In this document: positions 1 through 9,792 of the stretch, in pieces
Layout of the letters: each line of letters begins with the position of its first letter
Numbering within the stretch: position 1 is the first letter of the stretch
Source of the DNA: Phallusia fumigata
Taxonomy: Eukaryota; Chordata; Ascidiacea; Phlebobranchia; Ascidiidae
Length of the DNA: 23,190 bases
Direction: 5' to 3'
NCBI GenBank assembly: GCA_008931825.1
Contig: QXVZ01017402.1
Location: 1-23,190 of the forward strand
The notes under the pieces: model-generated
Seen by the model: only the letters and a program-made list of their open reading frames with translations
Told to the model about the DNA's origin: nothing
Database searches by the model: none
Translations under genes and position numbers: made by a program

Positions 1-79
1 GGCTATACCCATCAAGGGGTCACGTAGAAATTTCTTTTCTAAAATGGGGTCGCAGAGCAAGAAAGTTTGAGAAGCCCTG
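1..79. mobile_element. Terminal fragment of a hAT-superfamily DNA transposon
   Basis: The sequence ending at 79 reads AAAGTTTGAGAAGCCCTG. Its reverse complement, CAGGGCTTCTCAAACTTT, is the classic terminal inverted repeat of animal hAT elements (Charlie/Buster type), and the subterminal GGGTCGCAGAGCA inside it is also typical. The next eight bases, 80-87 (CTCTAGTT), fit the NNNTANNN target-site duplication of the Buster branch. Only this one end is in the window; the other end and the second target-site copy would lie to the left. No transposase is visible, so this is probably a non-autonomous or decayed copy. Confidence 0.72.
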
Positions 80-87
80 CTCTAGTT
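80..87. repeat. Putative 8-bp target-site duplication of the hAT element
   Basis: CTCTAGTT directly follows the terminal repeat and has TA at its centre. Its AG (84-85) is also the best splice acceptor for the first visible exon of the downstream gene. The partner copy lies outside the window, so the duplication cannot be confirmed here. Confidence 0.5.
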
Positions 88-2993
88 GACTGGTTAAAGT
101 CTGTCCTTAAGCCAAAGGTCTTTGCATGTTATAAGTTTACAGTTAAACATAGAGCCCTGGCAATGCACGTCGTTGGGGCAGATGTAAGCAGTTTTGTTTC
201 AAATCAAGTGTCAGTGGCTAATTTAAACATACAACTGACACAAAAAGGAAGTACCGCAAAGTTTACAAACATTACAACTGATCACTTGACGGAAATTTGT
301 GAACGTGAACACAACGTTCTAAAAGAAATTACTAAAGACCCATCCATTGAAATAGAAGTAAGCACAAATAGAGCAATGATTAATAGTAATGTTTTTCTAC
401 TTAAGCTGCATTCATAAACCCCTCATGTAGGCTACAGCAAATGAAATAAAAAACCTTGGTTTAATCAACAACATCTCTTTGCATAGAGCCTATGTTTAAT
501 TTGTTAGATACCTACAACCAACCCAAACGTTGAAGTGGAAACAAACCTTCCTTCCACATCTGCTTTAAGTACTTGCGACGTCAGAGTTGGCCAATTCCGT
601 ATGAAGGTCGAAGGTCCAATGGCTGACAAGATTGCCAGTTCCTTTGCAGAGGCTCAAATATCAAGTATAAATGCTAACACCATGAGACAACAAATAGAGA
701 CAATTGCCACCGGAGCGCAGGCTCTAAAAGAGGTTTTCAATGTTGTAAAAAACATTGTGACAACATTGTACCAAGGTATAGCCTTTTGGTAACAGGTTTG
801 TGGTTTGGATCACTTGAGTTGGACATTATAAGTTCAAACGCAGAAACGTCAAACAACCTTCTGTTAGAAATTGCAAAAAATTCCTTACTTAAAAAATTTA
901 ATGATGCTGCATCTTCAAGCCAAGCAGCAGATTGCGGTGGCTTTGAAGCGGTGGAGTTGGTAAACTTTCAGCAAAAAAACGTGAATCAAGACATTCTGCA
1001 GCAATGGTGCAGAGACTCAAAAGATTTTTGGAAACTTGGGGTAGGCTATAATTAGTACATGCTTTTCCTTATAATGTCAGTTCCGTAATCTTTTTGATTG
1101 ACGTTTGTAGGATGACGACCGGCTATCCCAGAAATATACCGAACGAACCCCCGAAATGTCTTTGAGGAAAGAGAAAGAACAACCCCAAAATTTACAAGAA
1201 AGTCCACAAACGCGTGCAAAGTCAACATCCTCCAGCCAAGTAAGGAAAGCAAAAGTAAGGAAAGCAAAAAAACTACTTTGAGTTTAATATTAAGATGATC
1301 TCAAAATTAAACGCAAAGTCTAAAACTTCGTTGCCTTTATTTATCTAACGTATACACCGTTTAGTGTTGTATTTGTGCAGGTGACCAACAAGGAAGACCT
1401 AACAAGCGAAAGGGAACAACAGGTAAACGTTAAAACGCTTTGTTATACTAGCTACAAGGCACACTATACTACATCAGTTCTGGTTAAATATTAATCTTTT
1501 CTTTGCTACCCCGCATCTTAAAATCATCACCACGAATTTGTCGTTGTACAGTCCTTGTTCAAGTCGTTGATTGCGATTTATTGTAAAGTTTGATACTAAA
1601 CGAATAAGCACCGTTTATGAAGTGCACGTTCTTGATCATCTCGTCACTATGCACTAATGATGACAATAACGATTGCCGAAAAGTTTGCAATACAATGTAT
1701 TCCCTTTATACAAGTTCTCTGGCAGTTATACTTTCATTAGAAAAAAGTCCACTGAACTTTCTTGGCCTACGTAATCTTGCTATCGTTCATATGTTTGGTG
1801 CCAAAATTAACAGAAAAGATTTAAAAATTACGCAACAGCGCGTACTACTTTAGTTTCAAACCAAGGGCCATCGAACATTGGCCTTAATTGCCAGGTTATA
1901 TGCATTCCTGTTCCCATATGCCAAAGATTGATTTTTACTAATTTGCCGGATTTGTACTACATGTGTTATCTCCTGTTATATATTTCAGAGAAACGAAAAT
2001 CTGCATCGGGTAAGGAACCCAGACTTGACGAACCACAGCTGCCGACGTTTCAATATGTTTTTGATGAACAAAGTAGGTGCATCATGAAAGTCATTGTGTG
2101 TTTCAACACTTTTCTACTCCCGCTTTTTTGTTTTACATCTTTATTTCTAAAGACAGAAATACGCAAAAATCACTTTTCCACACAATAACACACTGTAATC
2201 AGTTTTGTTTCATACAACAGAAAACGCGTTTCGTCGATCAAGCAGTGATTCTACTGCTTTGACCAAAAGATTCGAAATCGGAGAAGCTCTAAGAGATGTA
2301 CCTTTTCTGCTCGACTACTACCAACATTTGCTCACCACCGACGAACAGATGGCCAAAAAGATTTACGAAAAACTGCGCAAGATGGTAATTGACGAAAAGC
2401 TAGTTGAAGCCAACGTTCATGCAGTGAACGACCTTTCCAAATCCTGCAAAGGACTTGAATCTGTGCTGTTTGTGCAACTGGTCGTTGACATGCACCTACT
2501 TGATCCGAAAGGGGGTGAAACGGGTGAAAAAGTGGTTGCTTGTATTAAAAGGCTGAAAGAACTGGCACCAAATCTGGAGAAAACTACAAAAGCCCCAGAT
2601 CAGTTGCTTGCCATAATGCAATCAATAGTCAAAAAACTTGATTCTATCACTGGTGGCAAATACCTAAAACCTGAACGTGTTCTAGATAAAGCAACATGTT
2701 ATTATTACTGCGCGATAGCTGCCAAGGCCATTTCCTCGTTAAAGAGTAAAGAGGAATTTGCAAATGCTAAAACCTACATTGATCAAAGTGGCCACAAAAA
2801 CAAAGACGATGTTAAACAAGTGTTGGGCAAATGCATTTTGGAAGAGGCTCGACTACTAAAGTCGGAGTACAAATTTAAAGAGGCGATTACTCGTTATAAA
2901 TTGGCTCAAAAAAAGTTTCCCAAAAATGCCCATGACCTTGTGAAAATCTGTGATGAGGAGATTAAGCAAGTACAACAAAAAATGAAAAAATAA
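86..2993 (+). CDS. Unknown NLS-bearing protein with helical C-terminus (3' part of gene)
   Basis: I do not recognise this protein. Seven exons join in frame: 86-357, 508-775, 844-1040, 1111-1239, 1381-1422, 1991-2072 and 2221-2993 (TAA). They give about 586 residues; the start codon lies upstream of the window. Exon 1 encodes a small mixed alpha/beta-looking region (DWLKSVLKPKVFACYKFTV). A conserved-looking DPSIEIE/NPNVEVE stretch spans the first junction. Exons 4-5 encode a polar Lys/Glu/Ser/Gln-rich linker, and exon 6 a basic KRKSASGKEPR stretch (possible nuclear signal) followed by PTFQYVF. The last exon encodes about 257 helix-rich residues ending in a lysine tail, with a TPR-like segment (YKFKEAITRYKLAQKKFP). 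Exon phases agree at every junction, which supports the model. It is related to the minus-strand gene at 6434-9792. Further small exons may hide in 1423-1990. Exon 3 and the linker junctions are the least certain parts. Confidence 0.7.
1240..1269 (+). repeat. 15-bp tandem duplication of a splice donor
   Basis: GTAAGGAAAGCAAAA occurs twice back to back, at 1240-1254 and 1255-1269. Each copy starts with a good donor (GTAAGG). Use of the second donor would add five codons (Val-Arg-Lys-Ala-Lys) without changing the frame. Confidence 0.8.
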
Positions 2994-3964
2994 TTGTCAT
3001 CTTCCCATACTTTCAATGTTCCGGTAATCCGACTGGCCTAATTGTGTTGTAGTTGTGTCTAGAAATTCCTTTGTGTCTAGAAACTTTTTTGTGTATAAAA
3101 ATGGTATTAGTCCTTGCTTTGCTACAACTTGTAAATTTTCATCATCATACTTGTGCGTTGATGGCTTTGTAAAAAAGTTTTGACAATCAAACTGCATTGA
3201 AGACAAAAGTTTGTTAAAAATTCTTTTTAAAACAATATATGCTAAAGCGAAAGTGAGCATTACGTTTAGGAGAAAGCACGATTTCTTTGTTAATCTTTGT
3301 TTTTTTTCAGTCACGATTTCGCACTTTGAGTTGTTTCGATTACAAAGATGCCCATGGCCGAAGATACGCTGCATTTTAGCCGTTGGGGGGCGTAACTCTA
3401 TGCGCCCAAACACCACAGCAAGGCTAATCGCCTACATTCCCAAAACGGTTGCACACGCACCTGGGAACTCTATAGAGTCAACGGACTAAATAATGAACGG
3501 CTTATTTAAGATTCACAAACTAGTACTGACACTCGAGGGCAGGTATAAACAACAACAAAGGCTATAACGAAAACAAGAGCGGTTTCTATAAACGAACACG
3601 GGTTTAGTAAATGATCAGAAGCAAAATAACAACAGGAGCAGTTTGACTTTTACTGAGATTCACAGTTCTGTTAATTATGGCACCAAACTAGGCACCACTT
3701 GACAACGAACCTCAAACGCTACCGGACAATAGTTTCACCAGAATAACTACAAGTTGTCACGGAAACGATCAGTTATCTTACATTTGTATGTGGGTCGAGT
3801 TTCCTTCGACCATTCAGCCAAGTGCTCACCCAATACAACTTACAATCCAGATAGGTTTACGACGTTATTACAGATATAGCGTCATCAAGCGGTTTGACTA
3901 AATGTTGTTAACTACTAGTGACAAATGTATTTTCTATGGGCCTGATCGGGATTAGTTCTCGGGA

Positions 3965-4015
3965 TCGTCCTGGATCGAACCCCGTGAAAAAAATTAAAAA
4001 AAACAAAAAAAAACG
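3965..4015 (-). repeat. Possible tRNA-derived SINE remnant (B-box-like motif plus A-rich tract)
   Basis: On the minus strand the sequence GGGGTTCGATCCAGG (reverse complement of about 3971-3985) matches the tRNA B-box consensus GGTTCGANNCC. It sits next to a run of about 28 bases that is almost all A on the plus strand. I see no A box at the expected distance, so this may be chance or only a fragment. Confidence 0.25.
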
Positions 4016-4204
4016 CTCAATTCCGATAAAAGTTTCATAAATTAGCGGGTAGTTAATATCAGCGCATTCGTTAAATTTTTGGTCAGCGACGCACAAACAC
4101 AAAAAACGCTACCAACACACCAAAAGCTTATACCAATGTGCGGTGGCGCTAACCCATTGAAATTATTGGTGGAGACTTTTGTTCTTGTAGGTTTTTTGTG
4201 CAGA

Positions 4205-4212
4205 TGACGTCA
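4205..4212. promoter_or_regulatory. Perfect CRE/ATF-type palindrome
   Basis: TGACGTCA is the full consensus for CREB/ATF factors. It lies in a gene-free region more than 1 kb from any coding start that I can place, so function is doubtful. Confidence 0.25.
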
Positions 4213-5910
4213 TATTGAAAACTGTTGCAAAAGCATTTAAAAATTGCCTAAAATATTTTAATGCAACAGCAAACCAACTTTAAACTCGCATTAAACAGTT
4301 ATGCAACATAAAATTATGGGTTTCATCCCTAATGAAATAAATTTATGACATTTTTTAAAACAATCGAAACAAAAATACGGACATGTCCCACCCGTACCCC
4401 TGTGATGTGCGCCCCTGCCAATGTGGTACACACGTAAATGACCTGTGATTTAGGAAGCAAATGTCTCCAATACGGCTGCTGAAGTCTTCTTAACAAAAGG
4501 TAAAAGACTAATACACAAACCACTCTTTTGCATATAATGACCGCACTGCAACGACAAAGGCCATAAAACCTTCTGAAACTAAGAATCGTTTTGCCCACAT
4601 AGGCAATGTATTCGAATGTGATATGCTTGCAATGAGCCCACCTGCAATTCCGTTGGATCATTTTTTGTTTAAATATTCAGATTTCAAAAAATGGTGATTT
4701 TAATTTGGGTTAACTGATCGGGCCCAAGGGGTTAAAGCAATGCCGCTTAGGCTTTGTGCCCATGGAAACATAAGCAACTGACAAAAGATTAGAACGAACA
4801 ACCTTGCGAACACACGTCGGCTGTGGTGGATTCACTACACATGAAATCCTGCGCTAACATGGAGAAAATAAACAAACGTCTACAGGCGATCAGGTGTGGC
4901 ATCATCCTTATTAAGTTGTACACAACCAAATAACAGTACAAAAACTAGAGTAAAATTTTGCCACGACTTACAGGCAAGGATGGCAGTACAGACGGTACTC
5001 AGTATAAATTTTTATCAGGTACGGTACGGTGGTATACGGTATGCCTATACGTAGTTTATACACACAACTCAAAACGTACTGACATCTTGCTTGTAGGGGG
5101 TCTCTGCTGTCTGTTTGTCTATCTTCCCGACCGTTTCGCTTGTTCTTTTTGTTGCTGACAAAACTGCGTTTCAAAAGCCTTGTTTGTGACTATACAAGTT
5201 CTGATATCATCGTTTTCCGCTAGAAAACAGCTGAGGGTTTATGTGAATCATGAATGCCAAAACATTGGGTAAAAAATGCGCTTTTTTGTTAAATGTTACA
5301 AATGTGGCAACGAGACAAATTCGACAGTTTAACATAGACGCTCTGTTTTTGCTTTTTGTCAATCGCAAAACATAGATAGCTTGTGTGAAAATGTCAACAT
5401 CATCAATAGCCCTCTATGTGGCAGTTGGACACCCTTTGAAAATTTTCAGATCCTCCATTATCTGAATAACGCAATCCCTATGTTTCACTGCATTCATTTT
5501 GCTGTACTTAACTGAAACACCTAGCTTATAAGGCTACAGATTTTCCACCTTTAACTCTGCTGCACACGTTTTATTTTTTTGCCCACATCTCTAACATGAT
5601 GTTATTTTCCACCTGCAAATTGTGCGTATATAACATGCTATCATTCCACAAGTTGGGTAACGAGTATATTTACAAGCTCATCTGTATTCTTTGTATCTTT
5701 CATTGGTCTTTGCAATCTTTATGTGAAATTACCTAAACAAGGCTTCAATCAACTACGGTCTGCGTTTTTATGAGCGATTTTAAACATAAGGAGAATATGG
5801 GCTTAGCAATAAGTGCGGCAATTCTGTTGATCAAAGAATCCAATCTATCATGAACATACCAAACGCTTGTTGAAGATTTTTTTCAATTTAATGACTATGC
5901 ACTTATTTAC

Positions 5911-5944
5911 AATCAGGGACCAACATGAATCAGGGACCAACATG
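5911..5944. repeat. 17-bp tandem duplication
   Basis: AATCAGGGACCAACATG is present twice head to tail, at 5911-5927 and 5928-5944, with no mismatch. It is a short local duplication in the intergenic region. Confidence 0.85.
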
Positions 5945-6337
5945 CATTTAATTCAGTATTGGTATTGTGATGAAAAACAGTTCCAAAGGTACTGCATCGG
6001 AACTTATTTAAAGAGAGAATATACTTTTGCTGCGGTATAAAAAACAAAACAGTGGGATGTAGAATTACAAATTAATTTCAAACGTTACAGTAACTTTGCG
6101 TTATGACAAAGCCGTGACAACTATATACACTCGTATTAGGCTGCAGACAGCTGAACACAGGTTTACGTGGCTAAGCAATGAACTAGGGCAATTAAACGGC
6201 ACGCACACAAGTCACTGACACAAAAACACACTACAAAGCACGAAAATGAGATAATAGGAGTTAAATCACATTACAATTCGTAACCTCTGCCACGCAAACT
6301 TTAGCAACAGCCAGGTTAATAGTAAAACTACGTATTG

Positions 6338-6343
6338 TTTATT
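6338..6343 (-). terminator. Likely poly(A) signal of the 6434-9792 gene
   Basis: AATAAA on the minus strand lies about 90 bases past the stop codon, a normal distance. Another AATAAA (6438-6433) overlaps the TAA stop itself and is less likely to be used. Confidence 0.5.
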
Positions 6344-6433
6344 ATGTTTGGGTTTCTGCACACGATCAAGATTTTTCTGTTGGTATGTACATAAAGTCAC
6401 AATGTGCTACAACTTATGTAGGCCAAAAACGTT

Positions 6434-9400
6434 TTATTTTTCACGTTTTTGTCGTTTTCTTGGTGGTTCTTCTTCAACATTGTAGTTCTCCCACCTCTTC
6501 AGATGATTTTTTTGTTGGGCTTTGTTACCGAACACTGGTTTCTTTAATATTTCTAAAATAGTTTTGCGCATTTTCTCAGCTTTCTTGGTGTCGTTTGTGC
6601 TGTACCAACAGTGCAAAGCTTCGGCGGCAAAATAAAATACCCCGTAGTTTTCCAACTCCTTTGTGGAATGCTTCTTGATCTTATTTAGCCTTTTGATTCC
6701 AGTTTCATGTTGTTTTATCATTATTTCGGATTTACCAATGTAGGCGTCAACCCATAAATTGAGTTGAGTAATGGGTTTTTGTGGTAACCGATCGACAAGA
6801 CTTTTCATCACATCCACTGCACGAGTAGCAAGCGCGTTTGTTTTCATCGTTATCTTTGTTTTCTCTGTTAACCTTTTAACCATTAAGTGTAGCTGCTCAA
6901 ACACACCTTTAAACAATTCCACATTGCTATTTATCTCTTGTTTGCTGTTTAATGCCAGCGTGACTTGTGAGAAGAGCAGTTTTACGCTATCGTCATCGCA
7001 TTTTAAAGCAAATTTTGAAACACCGTCTGTTGTAAAATCGGTCTTCTCCTTAACCAACTTGGTAATGCGTTCAACGACATTCTGAGCCTGCTTTACCTTA
7101 CCATCCGCCAAAAAGACGTTGTAGCTTTTAACCAGGAAATCGACCGATAATAAAGACCCGTCCATTTCCAATTGCATTTCGTGCAAACGGACCAGTTCAC
7201 TTTTCTTCGGTTTATTGCTGCCGGTACCTATAAAGTGTTCATAAGATAAAAATTAGAAATTCAGCAAAAAGGGTGTGTGCAATGTACAAGTATAAAAACG
7301 CACATTTTTACACAAAAATCGGTATGAATCTTAAACCTAGAGATTATTGGCAGACATATTTTTGAACACACAAGTTATTATATATTACCATAAAGTTGAA
7401 ACACTTTCTCAAATGTTGGTTTCGATGCCTCTAAATTAAAAAAAAACATGTTAAGATTTGTTTGAATAGTGTCGTTATACTTACCTTTAACATTTTTGTC
7501 AGCGGAGCGTTTACCTTTAAAATAAAACAAAATTATTTTAACTTTGTTTAATGAAAGTAAGTATTATTTAAACCACTAACGTTTTCTTCCCCTCCTTTCT
7601 TCTCCAATCTAAACAAAAATTTGGTTGTAAAATGTAGTAACATGTCGTGTTTTACAAACAAATAATATTGATCGTAAGTAAGGGACATATCACACAACCT
7701 TGCCAATTACCATGGTACTTGCATTAACGGTTTAAATCCATATGTAGGCAAAGACACTGTTGTCACAATTGGGAAACTGTTGAGTCCACAAATAATTTTC
7801 CTTTTTAAGGCAAGTTAAACCGAAATTAAGAGTCAGTCGCAGAGTATACCAAAACTATGCCCTAATGCAGATTAAGAATAATTTGTTAAAGGTCCTTGTT
7901 CCCTACAAGGGTACCTGCTGGCAGGTGGGATGCCGATTGATGAACACCCTACATTTAATATAGCTCCTTAAGTTTATTTTAACCAAGTCATGTAACCCTT
8001 AGCATTTCCAAAAAACACCTATCATGATAGGAAAATACAACTTATTCTTAATGAAATAAAACATTTTAATGGGGGATGAGAGCGCATTTGCCCGGCTTTG
8101 GACTTTGCAACAGTTTTGCTGGTCGGGTAAAAAAAAGAAAAACCTCAAAATTTTTGTCCCAACTCGATGAGTTTATTGCGGCTGTGTCGTTAATCGCAAA
8201 TTCGTCATCGATCTGCAAGTAGACTACTCACCTCTTGTTTAATCGCTGCAGCAGTAGAGGACGTTGCTGTCAACTGAACCAGTAAATATAACTGTTAGGG
8301 ATACGATTCGCAATACGCCACACCTACCTCTTGTATGAAAATAAGTGTATGTTAAACCAAAAAGGTCTTGATTAATATCTATGGGTAAAAACAGGCAAAA
8401 ATATTATTTTATTGAATTTAATAAAGTTTACAGATTTTTTTGTCCCTTTAGGGGGGCTTTGGTCAGTATTTTTCATTTTATATGATTTTAACTATGCTGT
8501 TGCTCTCAAGAAATCAATCTTTAGTTTTCGAGTTTGCAATGGCTACACACACAAGAATGATCACCCAAACCTTTTGTCCCTTATGCCCAATCGACATCCA
8601 AGCACAAGTACCTACCTCTTGTTTAATCACTATATCCGCAAGTACAGGGGGCATTGCTGCAACCTAAACGTAAAGCATGGAATAGATTAAATATTTACCT
8701 GTGGTAAAGTACAACCAACCGCAGGTGAATGATTTGCAAAATACCGATACATACCGAAACTGCACAAACGGTTAACAATTTCCCTATACAGCCGTGGAGT
8801 GTGTTTACATAAAGAAAATTCGACCAATAATTATAATCAACTACAACAAATGCATTCCAACTTACAGCTTCCGGAATGTCAAGGTTATTCTCTTCGATCA
8901 CCATTCTCTCATTTTCCTCTGCTTCCGAGCAGTGTCGGTCGTATTCCTCAACATTATCAAAACACAATATTTCATATTCCTCGACATCCATATCCTCCAC
9001 AATCTCGAGCCGGGTTAATTCATTACATAACCTATTCAAGGCATGAAAGTTTGACGAATGCTCTGCCTTTACAGCAGTGACGTAGACCGAACCATCCCTT
9101 ATCCTAACGACCCAGTAATTATTTTCCTTGAGTTTGGTAAATAGACTCTGTTTTATCGTTTGTGACTTTTGATCATTAAGTGGAGTAAGTATGATTTTTA
9201 TGACGACTTTAGAAAGACGGTGGACCGTTTCTTCTTTTTCTTTAGTTTCTCCGTGAAGCGGCTGCAGACCTGCCTACACATAAAACCGCAAGTGTTTAAA
9301 ATAAATGGTGTCAGACTTATTTTACACATTTGAATGTCCAATATCCAAAAAATTAAGTACCTTACTCCTTTGCTCGAAAAGGTCCATTTCTTGATGAACC

Positions 9401-9792
9401 TGTTGTTCTTCTGTTGCATTAGACGTTGACACGAACTTTTTCACATAAACTGTGTTTATCTCAAAAACCTTTTCGTTTGCAGGAGATTGAAACCTGGCCA
9501 ATGCCACCAGATTTGGGATAAGCTGTTTATTTTTTTCGCAAAGCAAATGGACTACCAATGAATCATTTTCAAGTGTGAAACCGTGAAGTTCGCGTTTCGG
9601 CAAATCACACAATAAAGTGGATTTAATAAAATCCAAAAAATCCTCAACTGATTTTTCTTTACTTTGCCAAAACAGACCTTCCTTTTCTGTTCCATTTTTT
9701 GTGCTCGGATGTAATCCTGAATGGTAAAAGTTTTGGCACAAAGGACCAGTAATGCAAATGTCAACTTTAGCAAGTGGGTTCTCCATTTTCAT
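6434..9792 (-). CDS. Unknown NLS-bearing helical protein, paralogue of the gene at 86-2993
   Basis: I do not recognise the family. Eight exons read on the minus strand: 9792-9361, 9261-8866, 8663-8616, 8273-8232, 7608-7581, 7514-7485, 7430-7389 and 7227-6434. All phases fit and give 603 residues from ATG at 9792. The start is the first Met of a long open exon (MKMENPLAKVD). Residues 1-144 form a globular-looking region. The second exon continues it and ends in a very acidic tract (VEEYEILCFDNVEEYD). Two similar small exons end in VIKQE and AIKQE. The 28- and 30-nt exons encode a basic run (GRKRKRSADK, probable nuclear signal) and the 42-nt exon encodes PTFEKVF. The last exon encodes about 263 helix-rich residues and ends in a second basic cluster (PPRKRQKREK). 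The gene lies tail to tail with its relative at 86-2993. The last exon and exons 1-2 are the most secure; the very small exons rest on splice sites and phase alone. Confidence 0.72.
7894..7926. repeat. Two adjacent small inverted repeats in an intron
   Basis: CCTTGT-TCCCT-ACAAGG (7894-7910) is followed at once by ACCTGC-TG-GCAGGT (7913-7926). Both form perfect six-pair stems. They lie in the long intron of the unknown minus-strand gene and may be the end of a short dispersed element. Confidence 0.4.
8018..8031. repeat. Perfect 14-bp palindrome
   Basis: CCTATCATGATAGG reads the same on both strands. It is intronic, with no known function that I can assign. Confidence 0.5.
8232..8663 (-). repeat. 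Duplicated small exon with its splice donor
   Basis: Exons 8663-8616 (48 nt) and 8273-8232 (42 nt) share the 3' end GATTAAACAAGAG followed by GTAGGT or GTGAGT. Both are phase 0 on either side, so each can be skipped without a frameshift. A third ACAAGAG-GTAGGT copy lies near 8322-8335 but has no open exon in front of it. This looks like local exon duplication plus a decayed copy. Confidence 0.55.

Larger units (their letters stand above)
2994..6433. other. Gene-free region between two convergent genes
   Basis: No open frame here shows codon structure, domain or splice pattern that I can support. The longer frames, for example 110 codons at 4329-4661 on the minus strand, read as random translation. 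Small items seen are: a 12-base repeat TGTGTCTAGAAA at 3054 and 3072; an A-rich run at 3986-4013 next to a tRNA B-box-like motif; a perfect TGACGTCA at 4205-4212; the short repeat GGTACGGTACGGTGGTATACGG near 5018-5040, quoted only in part here as GGTACGGTACGG; and a 17-bp tandem repeat at 5911-5944. Both flanking 3' UTRs must also lie here. Confidence 0.6.

Noticed and set aside
2997-3416. 139-codon minus-strand frame just past the first gene
   Set aside because: Antisense to the likely 3' UTR, with internal short repeats (FLDTKEFLDT from the TGTGTCTAGAAA repeat) and no recognisable motif.
4329-4661. 110-codon minus-strand frame in the intergenic region
   Set aside because: Rich in Cys, Val and Ile with no domain, no splice partner and no bias; reads as random translation of AT-rich DNA.
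6771-7085. 104-codon plus-strand frame
   Set aside because: Antisense shadow of the last exon of the unknown minus-strand gene.
9198-9419. Minus-strand frame ending in a poly-lysine run
   Set aside because: It reads through the first intron in the wrong frame. The spliced frame through 9261-8866 stays open for 132 codons and fits phase.
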